Source: Clostridium sp. JN-1 (GTDB lineage: Bacteria; Bacillota; Clostridia; Clostridiales; Clostridiaceae). Taken from it: a stretch of 64,000 bases of DNA. This document shows positions 42,983-50,864 of this stretch, piece by piece (the stretch's first letter is position 1; each line of letters begins with the position of its first letter). The DNA lies in assembly GCF_003718715.1 (NCBI RefSeq), contig NZ_CP033465.1, positions 2,046,001 through 2,110,000 on the forward strand, in the 5' to 3' direction. Position numbers and translations under genes: made by a program. The notes under the pieces are model-generated. The model was not told the origin of the DNA. It saw nothing but the letters and a program-made list of their open reading frames with translations, and searched no databases.

Positions 42983-44765
42983 GAATGCACATTTCAAGGA
43001 TATCCAAACTTTCGCTGTCAATTACATCAAACATTTTTATCGATCTCAGTATTTCCTTTTTTGCCATATCTACATATCCATATTTATAATACATTTTTCC
43101 AAGCTGAAGTAATACTGATTTATCACTTATTAAATTTAATAACTCCAATGATTTTTCAAACTTATCAAATTCCTTACTTACAAGGAGTATTTCACATATT
43201 TCAAATATAGACGAAGTATAATCTTTTTCATTTTCATCTTCTGACAAAATAGATGCAGACCTTCCCTCAAATATATTTAAAAATTGTCTGTATACTTGAA
43301 TAATTTTTTTATTATAATTAGTTTTCTTATTTAAATTAAATTGTTTCATTATAGTTTCAGCAGATTCGTATTCATCCATAGCTGCAAAGCATATAACTTT
43401 ATACATCATAGTTTGAAAATAGTATAAGTCATCTTCACCAATACTTTCTGCATATTTAATGCACTCTTTAAATTTCCCTGACCTTATCAAACACTTTACT
43501 TTAAAAAATCTTAAATTTTCAGACAAACCTTGAGTTCCATACTGCTCTATATATTGAAGTGCAGTAGTATAGTATCCTTCCATATAAAATAAATCTGCAA
43601 TTACAGGATACTGATTTGGAATATCTGGGAAGAATGCCTCTATAGTCTGCTTGAATTTATCAACAGGTGTTTTTTCCTGCTTTAATATATGACTTATATT
43701 ATAAAGCGGCACTAGATAATCAGGTTTAAATCTTATTGTATCAATACAATACTTATATGCCATATCATAATCTTTTAAATCCATATATATTTTTGAAAGC
43801 TCATGCGAAGCCTTAAAAGTTCCTGTTCCATAAATACATTTGAGCACAATAGGAGCTTCACCTAATTCTATACATTTTTCAAAAGCTTTTATTGCCATAG
43901 TTGGCTTATGCTGTGCTTCTAATATTAATCCCTTTAAATAATATAAATCAGTAAACTCAGGATAATACTTAATACCTTCATCTACAAATTTCACAGCTTC
44001 ATTAAAATATTTCAAATTGTAATTTGAAATTATTATTCTCTCTATTAACTTTGATGCAAATCCCGCTGATGGATCAAAGTTGTCATATGCTTTATAATAA
44101 TTTTCTAATGCCTTTTCTTCTTCATATATTGATGAATATTCATTTCCAATGTTAAAATAGTTGAATTTATTTTTAGGATCTTTTTTTATCTGTCTTTCTA
44201 AAATTCTGATATTTCTCTTATTCTTATCTTTATCTACAACATCACTATCTAAATATCCATAGTGATGTATTTTAATATCTTCATATACTCCATTTATTGA
44301 ATGCTTTAAATTTACTAATTGATTGTGTATTGCTCCTTCATAATGATATCCGTACTTATTTTTAAATAATCTAGGATTCAAATTTACAGTTAGATCATTT
44401 CCCTTTGTCGTTCCAAAATAACATAACGTTTCAAAAAAATAAGTTTTGTTTATATCAAGATTATTTACGAGTTTCTTAAACTTATCTTTATCTTCACTGC
44501 AAAATTCATCATCTGCATCCATGATCAGTATCCAATCTTTCGCAGCATATTCAAGTGACTTATTTCTAGCGGCACTAAAGTCATCACACCATTTAAAATA
44601 ATATACCTTTGCACCGTAACTTTTTGCTATTTCAACTGTATTATCAGTTGATCCCGTATCTACTACTATTATCTCATCTACTAAATCTTTAACACTTTCA
44701 AGACATTTCGGGAGATTTTTCTCTTCATCCTTAACAATCATACATAAACTAATTTGAGTACTCAT
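42936..44765 (-). CDS. GT2 glycosyltransferase with C-terminal TPR repeats (paralogue 1)
   Basis: 609 residues from ATG 44765 (AGGGGG six bases upstream). Residues 1-~240 are a GT-A domain: ISLCMIVKDEEKNLPKCLES, VDEIIVVDTGSTDNTVEIA and WILIMDADDEFC with the metal-binding DxD. The rest is helical TPR (FNYFNIGNEYSSIYEEEKAL, YNISHILKQEKT and others). Such SunS/TPR-like enzymes glycosylate proteins in the cytoplasm. A paralogue with the same layout follows upstream at 44848. The last ~15 residues come from copy D of the dispersed repeat and have no counterpart in the paralogue. Probable targets are the repeat proteins at 46.7 and 49.1 kb. Confidence 0.9.
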   Translation of the reverse strand: MSTQISLCMIVKDEEKNLPKCLESVKDLVDEIIVVDTGSTDNTVEIAKSYGAKVYYFKWCDDFSAARNKSLEYAAKDWILIMDADDEFCSEDKDKFKKLVNNLDINKTYFFETLCYFGTTKGNDLTVNLNPRLFKNKYGYHYEGAIHNQLVNLKHSINGVYEDIKIHHYGYLDSDVVDKDKNKRNIRILERQIKKDPKNKFNYFNIGNEYSSIYEEEKALENYYKAYDNFDPSAGFASKLIERIIISNYNLKYFNEAVKFVDEGIKYYPEFTDLYYLKGLILEAQHKPTMAIKAFEKCIELGEAPIVLKCIYGTGTFKASHELSKIYMDLKDYDMAYKYCIDTIRFKPDYLVPLYNISHILKQEKTPVDKFKQTIEAFFPDIPNQYPVIADLFYMEGYYTTALQYIEQYGTQGLSENLRFFKVKCLIRSGKFKECIKYAESIGEDDLYYFQTMMYKVICFAAMDEYESAETIMKQFNLNKKTNYNKKIIQVYRQFLNIFEGRSASILSEDENEKDYTSSIFEICEILLVSKEFDKFEKSLELLNLISDKSVLLQLGKMYYKYGYVDMAKKEILRSIKMFDVIDSESLDILEMCIQKLSGEKSSFTVLCF

Positions 44766-44847
44766 AAGTATCCCCCTCATAAAATTTTATTGATTTACAT
44801 TAAATACGTTTACTCAATTCAAGTTATGAAAAAATCATAAAAATGTT

Positions 44848-46638
44848 TTAAATGCTAATAACTTCTTTTAAAATTTTTATACTGTCTTTATCAATTAAAT
44901 TGTACATTTTTACTGATTTGAATATTTCTTGTTTAGCCATATCTAAATAACCATATTTAAAATACAATTTTCCAACTTCAAGAAACTTATACTTGTCAGC
45001 TGTGAGATCAAGTAATTTTAAAGACTTTCTAGCCTCTTCAAGTTCATTATTTATAATAAATATTTCAATAATTTCAATTATAAATTTAGTGTAACCTCTC
45101 TCATTTTCATCATTTGATAAAACATCTATTTTTTTGCCCATGAATAAGTTAACTAACTCTCTATATACCTTAAGTTCTTTTTGGGCTTCACTTGATATAT
45201 TTTCATAATTAAATTTGTTTAAAGCATCAAATGCCAAATCATACTTTTGAATACTAATAAAACTTATGATATTATTAGTTAAAAATTGTGAATAAAATAA
45301 GTTATCTTGAGGCATAATATTTAACCTTATACATTCATCAAACTTACCTGTTCTCACAAGAGTATTTGACTTTAATACAAGAACTTCTTTTGAAACTTTT
45401 ACACTATCAGTTAACTTTTCCAAATATTCTAAAGCCGTTTCATAATATCCACCTTTATAAAATAAATCTGCAATAAAATAATATTCTCTTGGAAAGTCAG
45501 AAAAAAATTGTTCTATATTAAATTTTATTTCATTTATTGGCATTTCTTTTTTCTTGAATATTTTTAAAATATTATACAGCGGTCCTAAATAATCAGGTTT
45601 GGATCTTAACGATTTAATACAATATTCATATGCATTATCATAGTCATTGAGCTTTATATATATTTTAGATAGTTCATCAAACGATCTAAAGTTTTCAACT
45701 CCATAAATTGATTTTAAAAATTCAGGAGGGTTTACAATTTCTATACACATTTTAAATGACTTTATTGCAAATAGATATTTACCTAACTCATCATATATTA
45801 TTCCCTGCATATAATAAAGATCTATAAAATTAGGATAGTACTTGAGTCCGATATCTATAAATTTAATAGCTTTATCAAAATTTTTAAGCTCATAATTTAC
45901 TTCAACTATCCTTTCTAAAAGTTTTGGTGAATAACCTAAATACGGTTTAAAATCTTCATAACATTTATAATAACAACTTAATGCCTTTTCTTGTTCGTTT
46001 AAGCAGCAGTATTCATTTCCCAAGTTAAAGTAGTTAAATTTATTTTGAGGTTCCTCCCTAATTAATTTCTTTAAAATTGTCATATTCCTAGCTCTTTTAT
46101 TCTTATCAATCATACTTTTATTTGTATATCCATAGTGATATACTCTTATAGATTCGAACTTTGATATAATTCCATGTTCTTCATTTAAAAGTTGATTGTG
46201 AACTGCACCGCTGTAATGATATCCATATTTATTTTTAAAAAGCCTTGGATTCATATTTATACTTATATCAGAACTTTTTTCATATCCTAAATAACTCAAA
46301 GTTTCAAAACAATAAACATACTTTTTATCAAGATTTAGCTTCAAGTTTTCAAATTTAATTTTATCTTCGCTGCAAAACTCATCATCTGCATCTAAAATTA
46401 ATATCCAATCCTTAGCTGCATGTTTTAAAGCTTCGTTTCTAGCTGCACTAAAATTATCACACCATTTAAAATAGTATACTTTTGCACCATAACTTTGAGC
46501 TATTTCAACTGTCTTATCCTTTGATCCAGTATCAACTATTATCATTTCATCTACTAAATTTTTAATGCTCTCAAGACATCTTGGAAGATTTTTTTCTTCA
46601 TCTTTTACTATCATACAAAGACTCACTTTATTGTCCAT
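44848..46638 (-). CDS. GT2 glycosyltransferase with C-terminal TPR repeats (paralogue 2)
   Basis: 596 residues, same architecture as its downstream neighbour: VSLCMIVKDEEKNLPRCLES, VDEMIIVDTGSKDKTVEIA, WILILDADDEFCSEDK (DxD) and then TPRs (KFNYFNLGNEYCCLNEQEKA, LYYMQGIIYDELGKYLFAI). The two are alike almost end to end, so they arose by tandem duplication and have since diverged. It ends naturally with ILKEVISI. AGGTGATC before ATG. Separated by 85 bp, including a hairpin, from the repeat-protein gene upstream. Confidence 0.9.
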   Translation of the reverse strand: MDNKVSLCMIVKDEEKNLPRCLESIKNLVDEMIIVDTGSKDKTVEIAQSYGAKVYYFKWCDNFSAARNEALKHAAKDWILILDADDEFCSEDKIKFENLKLNLDKKYVYCFETLSYLGYEKSSDISINMNPRLFKNKYGYHYSGAVHNQLLNEEHGIISKFESIRVYHYGYTNKSMIDKNKRARNMTILKKLIREEPQNKFNYFNLGNEYCCLNEQEKALSCYYKCYEDFKPYLGYSPKLLERIVEVNYELKNFDKAIKFIDIGLKYYPNFIDLYYMQGIIYDELGKYLFAIKSFKMCIEIVNPPEFLKSIYGVENFRSFDELSKIYIKLNDYDNAYEYCIKSLRSKPDYLGPLYNILKIFKKKEMPINEIKFNIEQFFSDFPREYYFIADLFYKGGYYETALEYLEKLTDSVKVSKEVLVLKSNTLVRTGKFDECIRLNIMPQDNLFYSQFLTNNIISFISIQKYDLAFDALNKFNYENISSEAQKELKVYRELVNLFMGKKIDVLSNDENERGYTKFIIEIIEIFIINNELEEARKSLKLLDLTADKYKFLEVGKLYFKYGYLDMAKQEIFKSVKMYNLIDKDSIKILKEVISI

Positions 46639-46687
46639 TTATAGATCACCTCATAATTTTCATCTAAATACAGGTTAAATATTGAGA

Positions 46688-46709
46688 AAGTACCTTTTGC
46701 AAGGTACTT
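46688..46709 (-). terminator. Hairpin after the tandem-repeat protein gene
   Basis: 9-bp perfect stem (46688-46696 with 46701-46709), 4-nt loop, between the repeat-protein gene and GT2-TPR paralogue 2. Weak T run; read-through is possible. Confidence 0.5.
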
Positions 46710-46723
46710 CTCTACATAATTTA

Positions 46724-48049
46724 TTAATATCTGCCATTAAACCAAACTTGTACAGTTGCTGTTCTAGATGGTGTCCAAACTTTGAGTTTTGTATAGTGGA
46801 GGTAATAATCATTAGTAATAACTTGAGCTGTGCCTCCAATTACTGTTCCACTTTCTCCAATTAGCGCATAGTTTGCCGTATGAGTAGGAGCTACTGCAAG
46901 TTGTACATTTATCGTATTACCTACAGATGACGAAAGCCTATTAATATACCATGAATAATCTTGATACTTGGAAGTATCAATTACAGTTCCAAATTCTCCT
47001 GCCGTTGATATTTGAATTATTGTCTCGGAAACTTCTGTAAATTTTCTATCATAAAGGCCAACCATTAATTGACCAGTTGTATCAACTTTAATTTTTTGAT
47101 TGCTTGTTCCATCAAACCCTTGAGCTAAAACCGTTCCTGATTTTACCTGAATCGTTCCATTTACTATTGAATTCAATTGCTGTACTACTCCCAGCGTTCC
47201 TGTTTGTACATGAACTGTTCCGTTCCTCACTGAACTTAATTGCTGTATTACTCTTAGCGTTCCTGTTTGTACGTGAACTGTTCCATTCCTTATTGAATTC
47301 AATTGCTGTACTACTCCTAACGTTCCTGTTTGTACATGAACTGTTCCATTCCTTATTGAATTTAATTGCTGCACTACTCCTAATGTCCCTGTCTGAACGT
47401 GAACTGTTCCATTCTTTATTGAATTTAATTGCTGCACTACTCCTAATGTCCCTGTCTGAACGTGAACTGTTCCATTCTTTATTGAATTTAATTGCTGCAC
47501 TACTCCTAATGTCCCTGTCTGAACGTGAACTGTTCCATTCTTTATTGAATTTAATTGCTGCACTACTCCTAATGTCCCTGTCTGAACGTGAACTGTTCCA
47601 TTCTTTATTGAATTTAATTGCTGCACTACTCCTAATGTCCCTGTCTGAACGTGAACTGTTCCATTCTTTATTGAATTTAATTGCTGCACTACTCCTAATG
47701 TCCCTGTCTGAACGTGAACTGTTCCATTCTTTATTGAATTTAATTGCTGCACTACTCCTAATGTCCCTGTCTGAACGTGAACTGTTCCATTCTTTATTGA
47801 ATTTAATTGCTGCACTACTCCTAATGTCCCTGTCTGAACGTGAACTGTTCCATTCTTTATTGAATTTAATTGCTGCACTGTTCCTAACGTTCCTATTTGT
47901 ACATTAATTGTTCCACTAACTATACTTGCATTTACATTTAAATTACCATTAGAATCAACATTGAGTGGCTCATATTTCGTCCCGTCATAACCATATATAG
48001 CACTTTTTAATTCTCCTGCTGAATGCTGAAACACTATATTGTTAGACAA
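46724..48049 (-). CDS. Tandem-repeat protein (about twelve 21-residue units) with DUF6385-like C-terminus
   Basis: 441 residues from TTG 48049 (AAGGAG nine bases upstream). Residues ~1-45 are unique (FQHSAGELKSAIYGYDGTKY, then NVDSNGNLNVNAS). Residues ~46-310 are units of 21 residues with the pattern NGTVHVQTGTL-GVVQQLNSIK: eleven close copies between one degenerate copy at each end. Alternating hydrophobic and Thr/Gln/Asn residues suggest a beta-solenoid or fibre. The C-terminal ~125 residues (VSETIIQISTAGEFGTVID ... KVWTPSRTATVQVWFNGRY) resemble DUF6385. There is no signal peptide or anchor, so if it is on the surface a spore-coat or exosporium place is more likely than Sec export. Thr/Ser-rich units and adjacent glycosyltransferases suggest glycosylation. 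Function unproven. Confidence 0.88.
   Translation of the reverse strand: MSNNIVFQHSAGELKSAIYGYDGTKYEPLNVDSNGNLNVNASIVSGTINVQIGTLGTVQQLNSIKNGTVHVQTGTLGVVQQLNSIKNGTVHVQTGTLGVVQQLNSIKNGTVHVQTGTLGVVQQLNSIKNGTVHVQTGTLGVVQQLNSIKNGTVHVQTGTLGVVQQLNSIKNGTVHVQTGTLGVVQQLNSIKNGTVHVQTGTLGVVQQLNSIKNGTVHVQTGTLGVVQQLNSIRNGTVHVQTGTLGVVQQLNSIRNGTVHVQTGTLRVIQQLSSVRNGTVHVQTGTLGVVQQLNSIVNGTIQVKSGTVLAQGFDGTSNQKIKVDTTGQLMVGLYDRKFTEVSETIIQISTAGEFGTVIDTSKYQDYSWYINRLSSSVGNTINVQLAVAPTHTANYALIGESGTVIGGTAQVITNDYYLHYTKLKVWTPSRTATVQVWFNGRY
47130..47920 (-). repeat. 63-bp in-frame tandem repeat array
   Basis: Twelve to thirteen units of 63 bp. The units between about 47400 and 47840 (seven) are identical in DNA, while those at both ends have silent and coding changes. 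This is the pattern of recent expansion from the middle by slippage or unequal crossing-over; copy number should vary between strains. Confidence 0.93.
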
Positions 48050-48129
48050 AGTTTCTCACTCCTTATTCTTATAAAAGTTAAAATGTTGAACGCCCAATAT
48101 TTATAATATTAATAAAAATAAAGAATGTG

Positions 48130-49059
48130 CTATAAAAGTCTTAAATTATCCATAAGATTTAATATTTTGTTTTTCTGCACAGTAAGAGAATAATTATTAG
48201 TTATAAAACTTCTATATTCTTTTGAATTATACTTCTGATTACATACCATATTCACTGCTTCATCAATAGTATTCCATAAATAATCATGCGGATATATCCC
48301 TTCCGCGCCTACAAAGTTATGCACTATAGGTTTTATCCCTTTACTCATAGCTTGCATAATGCTTAAATTTTGAGATTCAAGGACACTTGTACATATTATA
48401 TAATTTTTATCTTCCAGCCACTTATTTAAATCATCCTGCCATCCATCATAAATTATATTTCCTTCTAAATGCATTTTTTTTATCATTTGAGAAAAATATA
48501 ACACATATCTTTCATCTTGAAATACTCCTGCTATATAAAGTTTATATCTGTTATCTTTCTCACATATTGCTCTAAATGTATGAATGAGCAGCATAGGTCC
48601 TTTCTTAAAATTTATATATCCAGCATATGCTATATTAAATCCATCACATCTATCTTTATAGTTATATTTATTTTCATCAATTCCATTTGGGATTACACTG
48701 ACTTTATAATCTTCTATATTAACCTTCAGCTTTAAAATATCTCTTATATTCTTGCCTACACATATTAGTTTATCTACATTTGTCCAATTAACTTGATTTA
48801 TATATTCAGTAAAAACTTCATAGCTGTGAAGTCTGCATACAACAATTTTTTCTTTTGCAATATCCAGCCTGCTTCCATAAATAATAAGATCATCACACCA
48901 CTCAAACCAACATATATCAGCCCACTTCATTGCCTCATCAATTTCATTATAGAAATTTACTATAACCTTTTTTACTATATATTTTCTTGACAATTCTGAA
49001 ATTATATCTCCTAAAAAGCTGTCTAATCCCCTTTTTACAAAGAAAACTAACTTTTTCAT
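48130..49059 (-). CDS. GT4-type glycosyltransferase
   Basis: 309 residues, a compact GT-B enzyme. The N-terminal half begins MKKLVFFVKRGLDSFLGDII; the donor-binding half has GFNIAYAGYINFKKGPMLLI, IIYDGWQDDLNKWLEDKNYI and STSVLESQNLSIMQAMSKG-like residues (ICTSVLESQNLSIMQAMSKG) with the E-x7-type motif, then KPIVHNFVGAEGIYP. It lies between the two repeat/DUF6385 proteins, so it likely adds sugars to them or extends the sugar begun by the GT2-TPR enzymes. Its ribosome-binding site (AAGGAGGATT directly before ATG) is part of dispersed repeat copy E. Confidence 0.88.
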   Translation of the reverse strand: MKKLVFFVKRGLDSFLGDIISELSRKYIVKKVIVNFYNEIDEAMKWADICWFEWCDDLIIYGSRLDIAKEKIVVCRLHSYEVFTEYINQVNWTNVDKLICVGKNIRDILKLKVNIEDYKVSVIPNGIDENKYNYKDRCDGFNIAYAGYINFKKGPMLLIHTFRAICEKDNRYKLYIAGVFQDERYVLYFSQMIKKMHLEGNIIYDGWQDDLNKWLEDKNYIICTSVLESQNLSIMQAMSKGIKPIVHNFVGAEGIYPHDYLWNTIDEAVNMVCNQKYNSKEYRSFITNNYSLTVQKNKILNLMDNLRLL

Positions 49060-49107
49060 AATCCTCCTTCTCTGTCCTATGTCCTCTTCTTCCTGTCCCC
49101 TGTATCT
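49060..49107 (-). repeat. Dispersed AGAGGACAG repeat, copy E, supplying a ribosome-binding site
   Basis: Minus-strand copy: GATACAGGGGACAGGAAGAA, GAGGACATAGGACAG, AGAAGGAGGATT, ending exactly at the ATG of the GT4 gene. The AAGGAGG of the repeat consensus works here as Shine-Dalgarno sequence. Confidence 0.7.
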
Positions 49108-49123
49108 TACAAATTGCAGTTAA

Positions 49124-49972
49124 TTATACATATACTTGATATACAAATTTTATTTCTACTTTGCCATTATTGTCAGGTGAATTAACTACTATCCTATAAT
49201 ATCTGCCATAATATTGTGCAACTAAAACTCCATTACTATTTTGAGCTATATCAACTTCCTGATCCTTAATCCATCTATTTAAGTCAAAACTAACTTCAAC
49301 TCTTGCTTTTAAAGTATTGCTGCTTAAATTATTAATAAAAAATGTACCTTGTATAAGCCTTTCAACATTTACTGGCTGCGTAACTACTTCATTACTAAAA
49401 TTTAGTAACCAACTTTTTTTCTTTACATCTACATATTTCTTTTTATTCTGACTACATTCATCACACGAATAATCTAGGAATATTTTTGGGACAATTTTGC
49501 AATTATCAGTTAAATTAGAATAAAAACTTACAAGTGAATTCTTATCTTCATCACACTTTAAGAGAATTCCATTATTTAAAATGTAATTAATATTATTACT
49601 ATTAAATAAAGAAGTTATATCTATATCCAGCGGTCTATTATAGTCACGTGCTGAAAACTTAACAAATTCATTACTAATTCCTGGTTGATTAGTAAATGCA
49701 GTACATTTATTAAAACTTTCTTTAAGCGGATAAATATATAAATTACTCTTTTTTCCATAAGAAATATGTTTTTTCAAATACAATCTCAAGACAGCAGAAT
49801 TTACTATAAAGTTTTCACATAAATTACTTAAATCGAAGTATATATAACTTTTATATAAGTTTCCCTCATAGAATCCAGCATTTAAAACACCTTTTTGAAA
49901 ATTTCTATTAGGATATAAATCTGTAATTGTAAGACTCCTGCTGCATGAAAACTGCATTTTATAGTTTAACAT
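49124..49972 (-). CDS. DNRLRE-like/DUF6385-like protein, probable partner of the repeat protein
   Basis: 282 residues from ATG 49972 (GGGAGGGGG upstream; a longer frame to 50023 lacks a site). Residues ~1-165 look like a DNRLRE-type beta-sandwich: TDLYPNRNFQKGVLNAGFYE, YKSYIYFDLSNLCENFIVNS, AVLRLYLKKH, FTNQPGISNEFVKFSARDYN. The C-terminal ~115 residues (VTQPVNVERLIQGTFFINNL, ARVEVSFDLNRWIKDQEVDI, YYRIVVNSP) resemble the DUF6385 end of the repeat protein. CDECSQNKKK carries a Cys pair at the join. No signal peptide. DNRLRE domains occur in clostridial surface and spore proteins. First gene of the glycoprotein locus. Confidence 0.8.
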   Translation of the reverse strand: MLNYKMQFSCSRSLTITDLYPNRNFQKGVLNAGFYEGNLYKSYIYFDLSNLCENFIVNSAVLRLYLKKHISYGKKSNLYIYPLKESFNKCTAFTNQPGISNEFVKFSARDYNRPLDIDITSLFNSNNINYILNNGILLKCDEDKNSLVSFYSNLTDNCKIVPKIFLDYSCDECSQNKKKYVDVKKKSWLLNFSNEVVTQPVNVERLIQGTFFINNLSSNTLKARVEVSFDLNRWIKDQEVDIAQNSNGVLVAQYYGRYYRIVVNSPDNNGKVEIKFVYQVYV

Positions 49973-50054
49973 ATTTACCCCCTCCCAAATTATAATATGA
50001 TTACTTAGCAAAATTGGTAACATCCTACTTACAGTTATATTTATAACGGCTTGT

Positions 50055-50098
50055 AAATAAAAAAATAAGCCAATTGCTTTAAATGCATTAGCTTATTT
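50055..50098 (-). terminator. Terminator after zapA
   Basis: AAATAAGC (50063-50070) and following bases pair with GCATTAGCTTATTT, and a T-rich run (TTTTTTTATTTAC) follows on the minus strand. Confidence 0.8.
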
Positions 50099-50686
50099 AC
50101 TCTTTAATAAAGGGTTATTTTTTTTTTTCTCTTTTGCTAAATCCACTTGATTCTCTATAAGTTTGTTACTAAGATTCATAACTTTATATTTAGCAGATTG
50201 CAGTTCAAATTTTAATTGTTTATTTTGTACTATTATTTCCTTATTTTCTTTCATGTACTTCTGCGCTGTTTCCTGAAGTGTGTCCATTTCCTTCATTACT
50301 TTATTTATGTACTCTTCTTTTTGTTCAACATATTGTGCATTAGTATTATTTTTTAACTTTAATTGAAGTTCTGCATTATATTCTTCTAAATGTTTTAGCT
50401 GTTTTTTTAATGATTGAATTTGTTCCTCATAATCTTTATTTTTTTTATCTGCATCATTAAATTTACTTTCAAGTAACTCACATTTTTTCTTTTGTTTAAA
50501 CATATCATCAACTATATTTACAGCCGACAAAATTGCTGCTGATGCTGTACTCAATTTACTATTACTTTCAGCTATATTTTTAACCTTTTTATCTACATAA
50601 ACTGCTACCTTATGTAGGTATTCTTCTTGTTCATCACCCTTTAGGTTATATTCCACTCCATTAATTTTAACTGTTACAACGTTCAT
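50093..50686 (-). CDS. zapA: Cell division protein ZapA with long coiled coil
   Basis: ZapA binds and bundles FtsZ at the division site. The N-terminal ~85 residues are the ZapA domain (VTVKINGVEYNLKGDEQEEY, then VAVYVDKKVKNIAESNSKLS and AAILSAVNIVDDMFK). The remainder, to residue 197, is a long Lys/Glu/Gln-rich coiled coil, about twice the length of the B. subtilis protein (85 residues) but usual in clostridia. AGGTG site before ATG. It follows pheT after a hairpin, the normal clostridial order. Confidence 0.93.
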   Translation of the reverse strand: MNVVTVKINGVEYNLKGDEQEEYLHKVAVYVDKKVKNIAESNSKLSTASAAILSAVNIVDDMFKQKKKCELLESKFNDADKKNKDYEEQIQSLKKQLKHLEEYNAELQLKLKNNTNAQYVEQKEEYINKVMKEMDTLQETAQKYMKENKEIIVQNKQLKFELQSAKYKVMNLSNKLIENQVDLAKEKKKNNPLLKSK

Positions 50687-50786
50687 AAGAACACCTCTTA
50701 GATAAATAGTATATTACAACTCCATTATTACCATTTTATCATAAAACCTGAATATGTTAAACACCTATATTAACCTTAACACATAA

Positions 50787-50830
50787 ATTTTGAAAGAGTT
50801 TCATTACATCTAAAGAAACTCTTTCAAAAT
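50787..50830 (-). terminator. Terminator after pheT
   Basis: Perfect 16-bp stem (50787-50802 with 50815-50830) in the 178-bp gap between pheT and zapA; T run is short. Confidence 0.7.
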
Positions 50831-50864
50831 CTAATTTCAATTATCTTAAAAATCTATATCGCAG

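Noticed and set aside
47104-47907. 267-codon plus-strand open frame across the tandem repeat region
   Set aside because: It is the antisense shadow of the 63-bp repeats: a unit length divisible by three with no stop on the other strand leaves a long open frame. It has no ribosome-binding site and reads as a Leu/Ser/Glu repeat.
47130-47920. CRISPR-like look of regularly spaced repeats
   Set aside because: There are no unique spacers; whole 63-bp units repeat head to tail and stay in frame in a gene. No cas genes are near.
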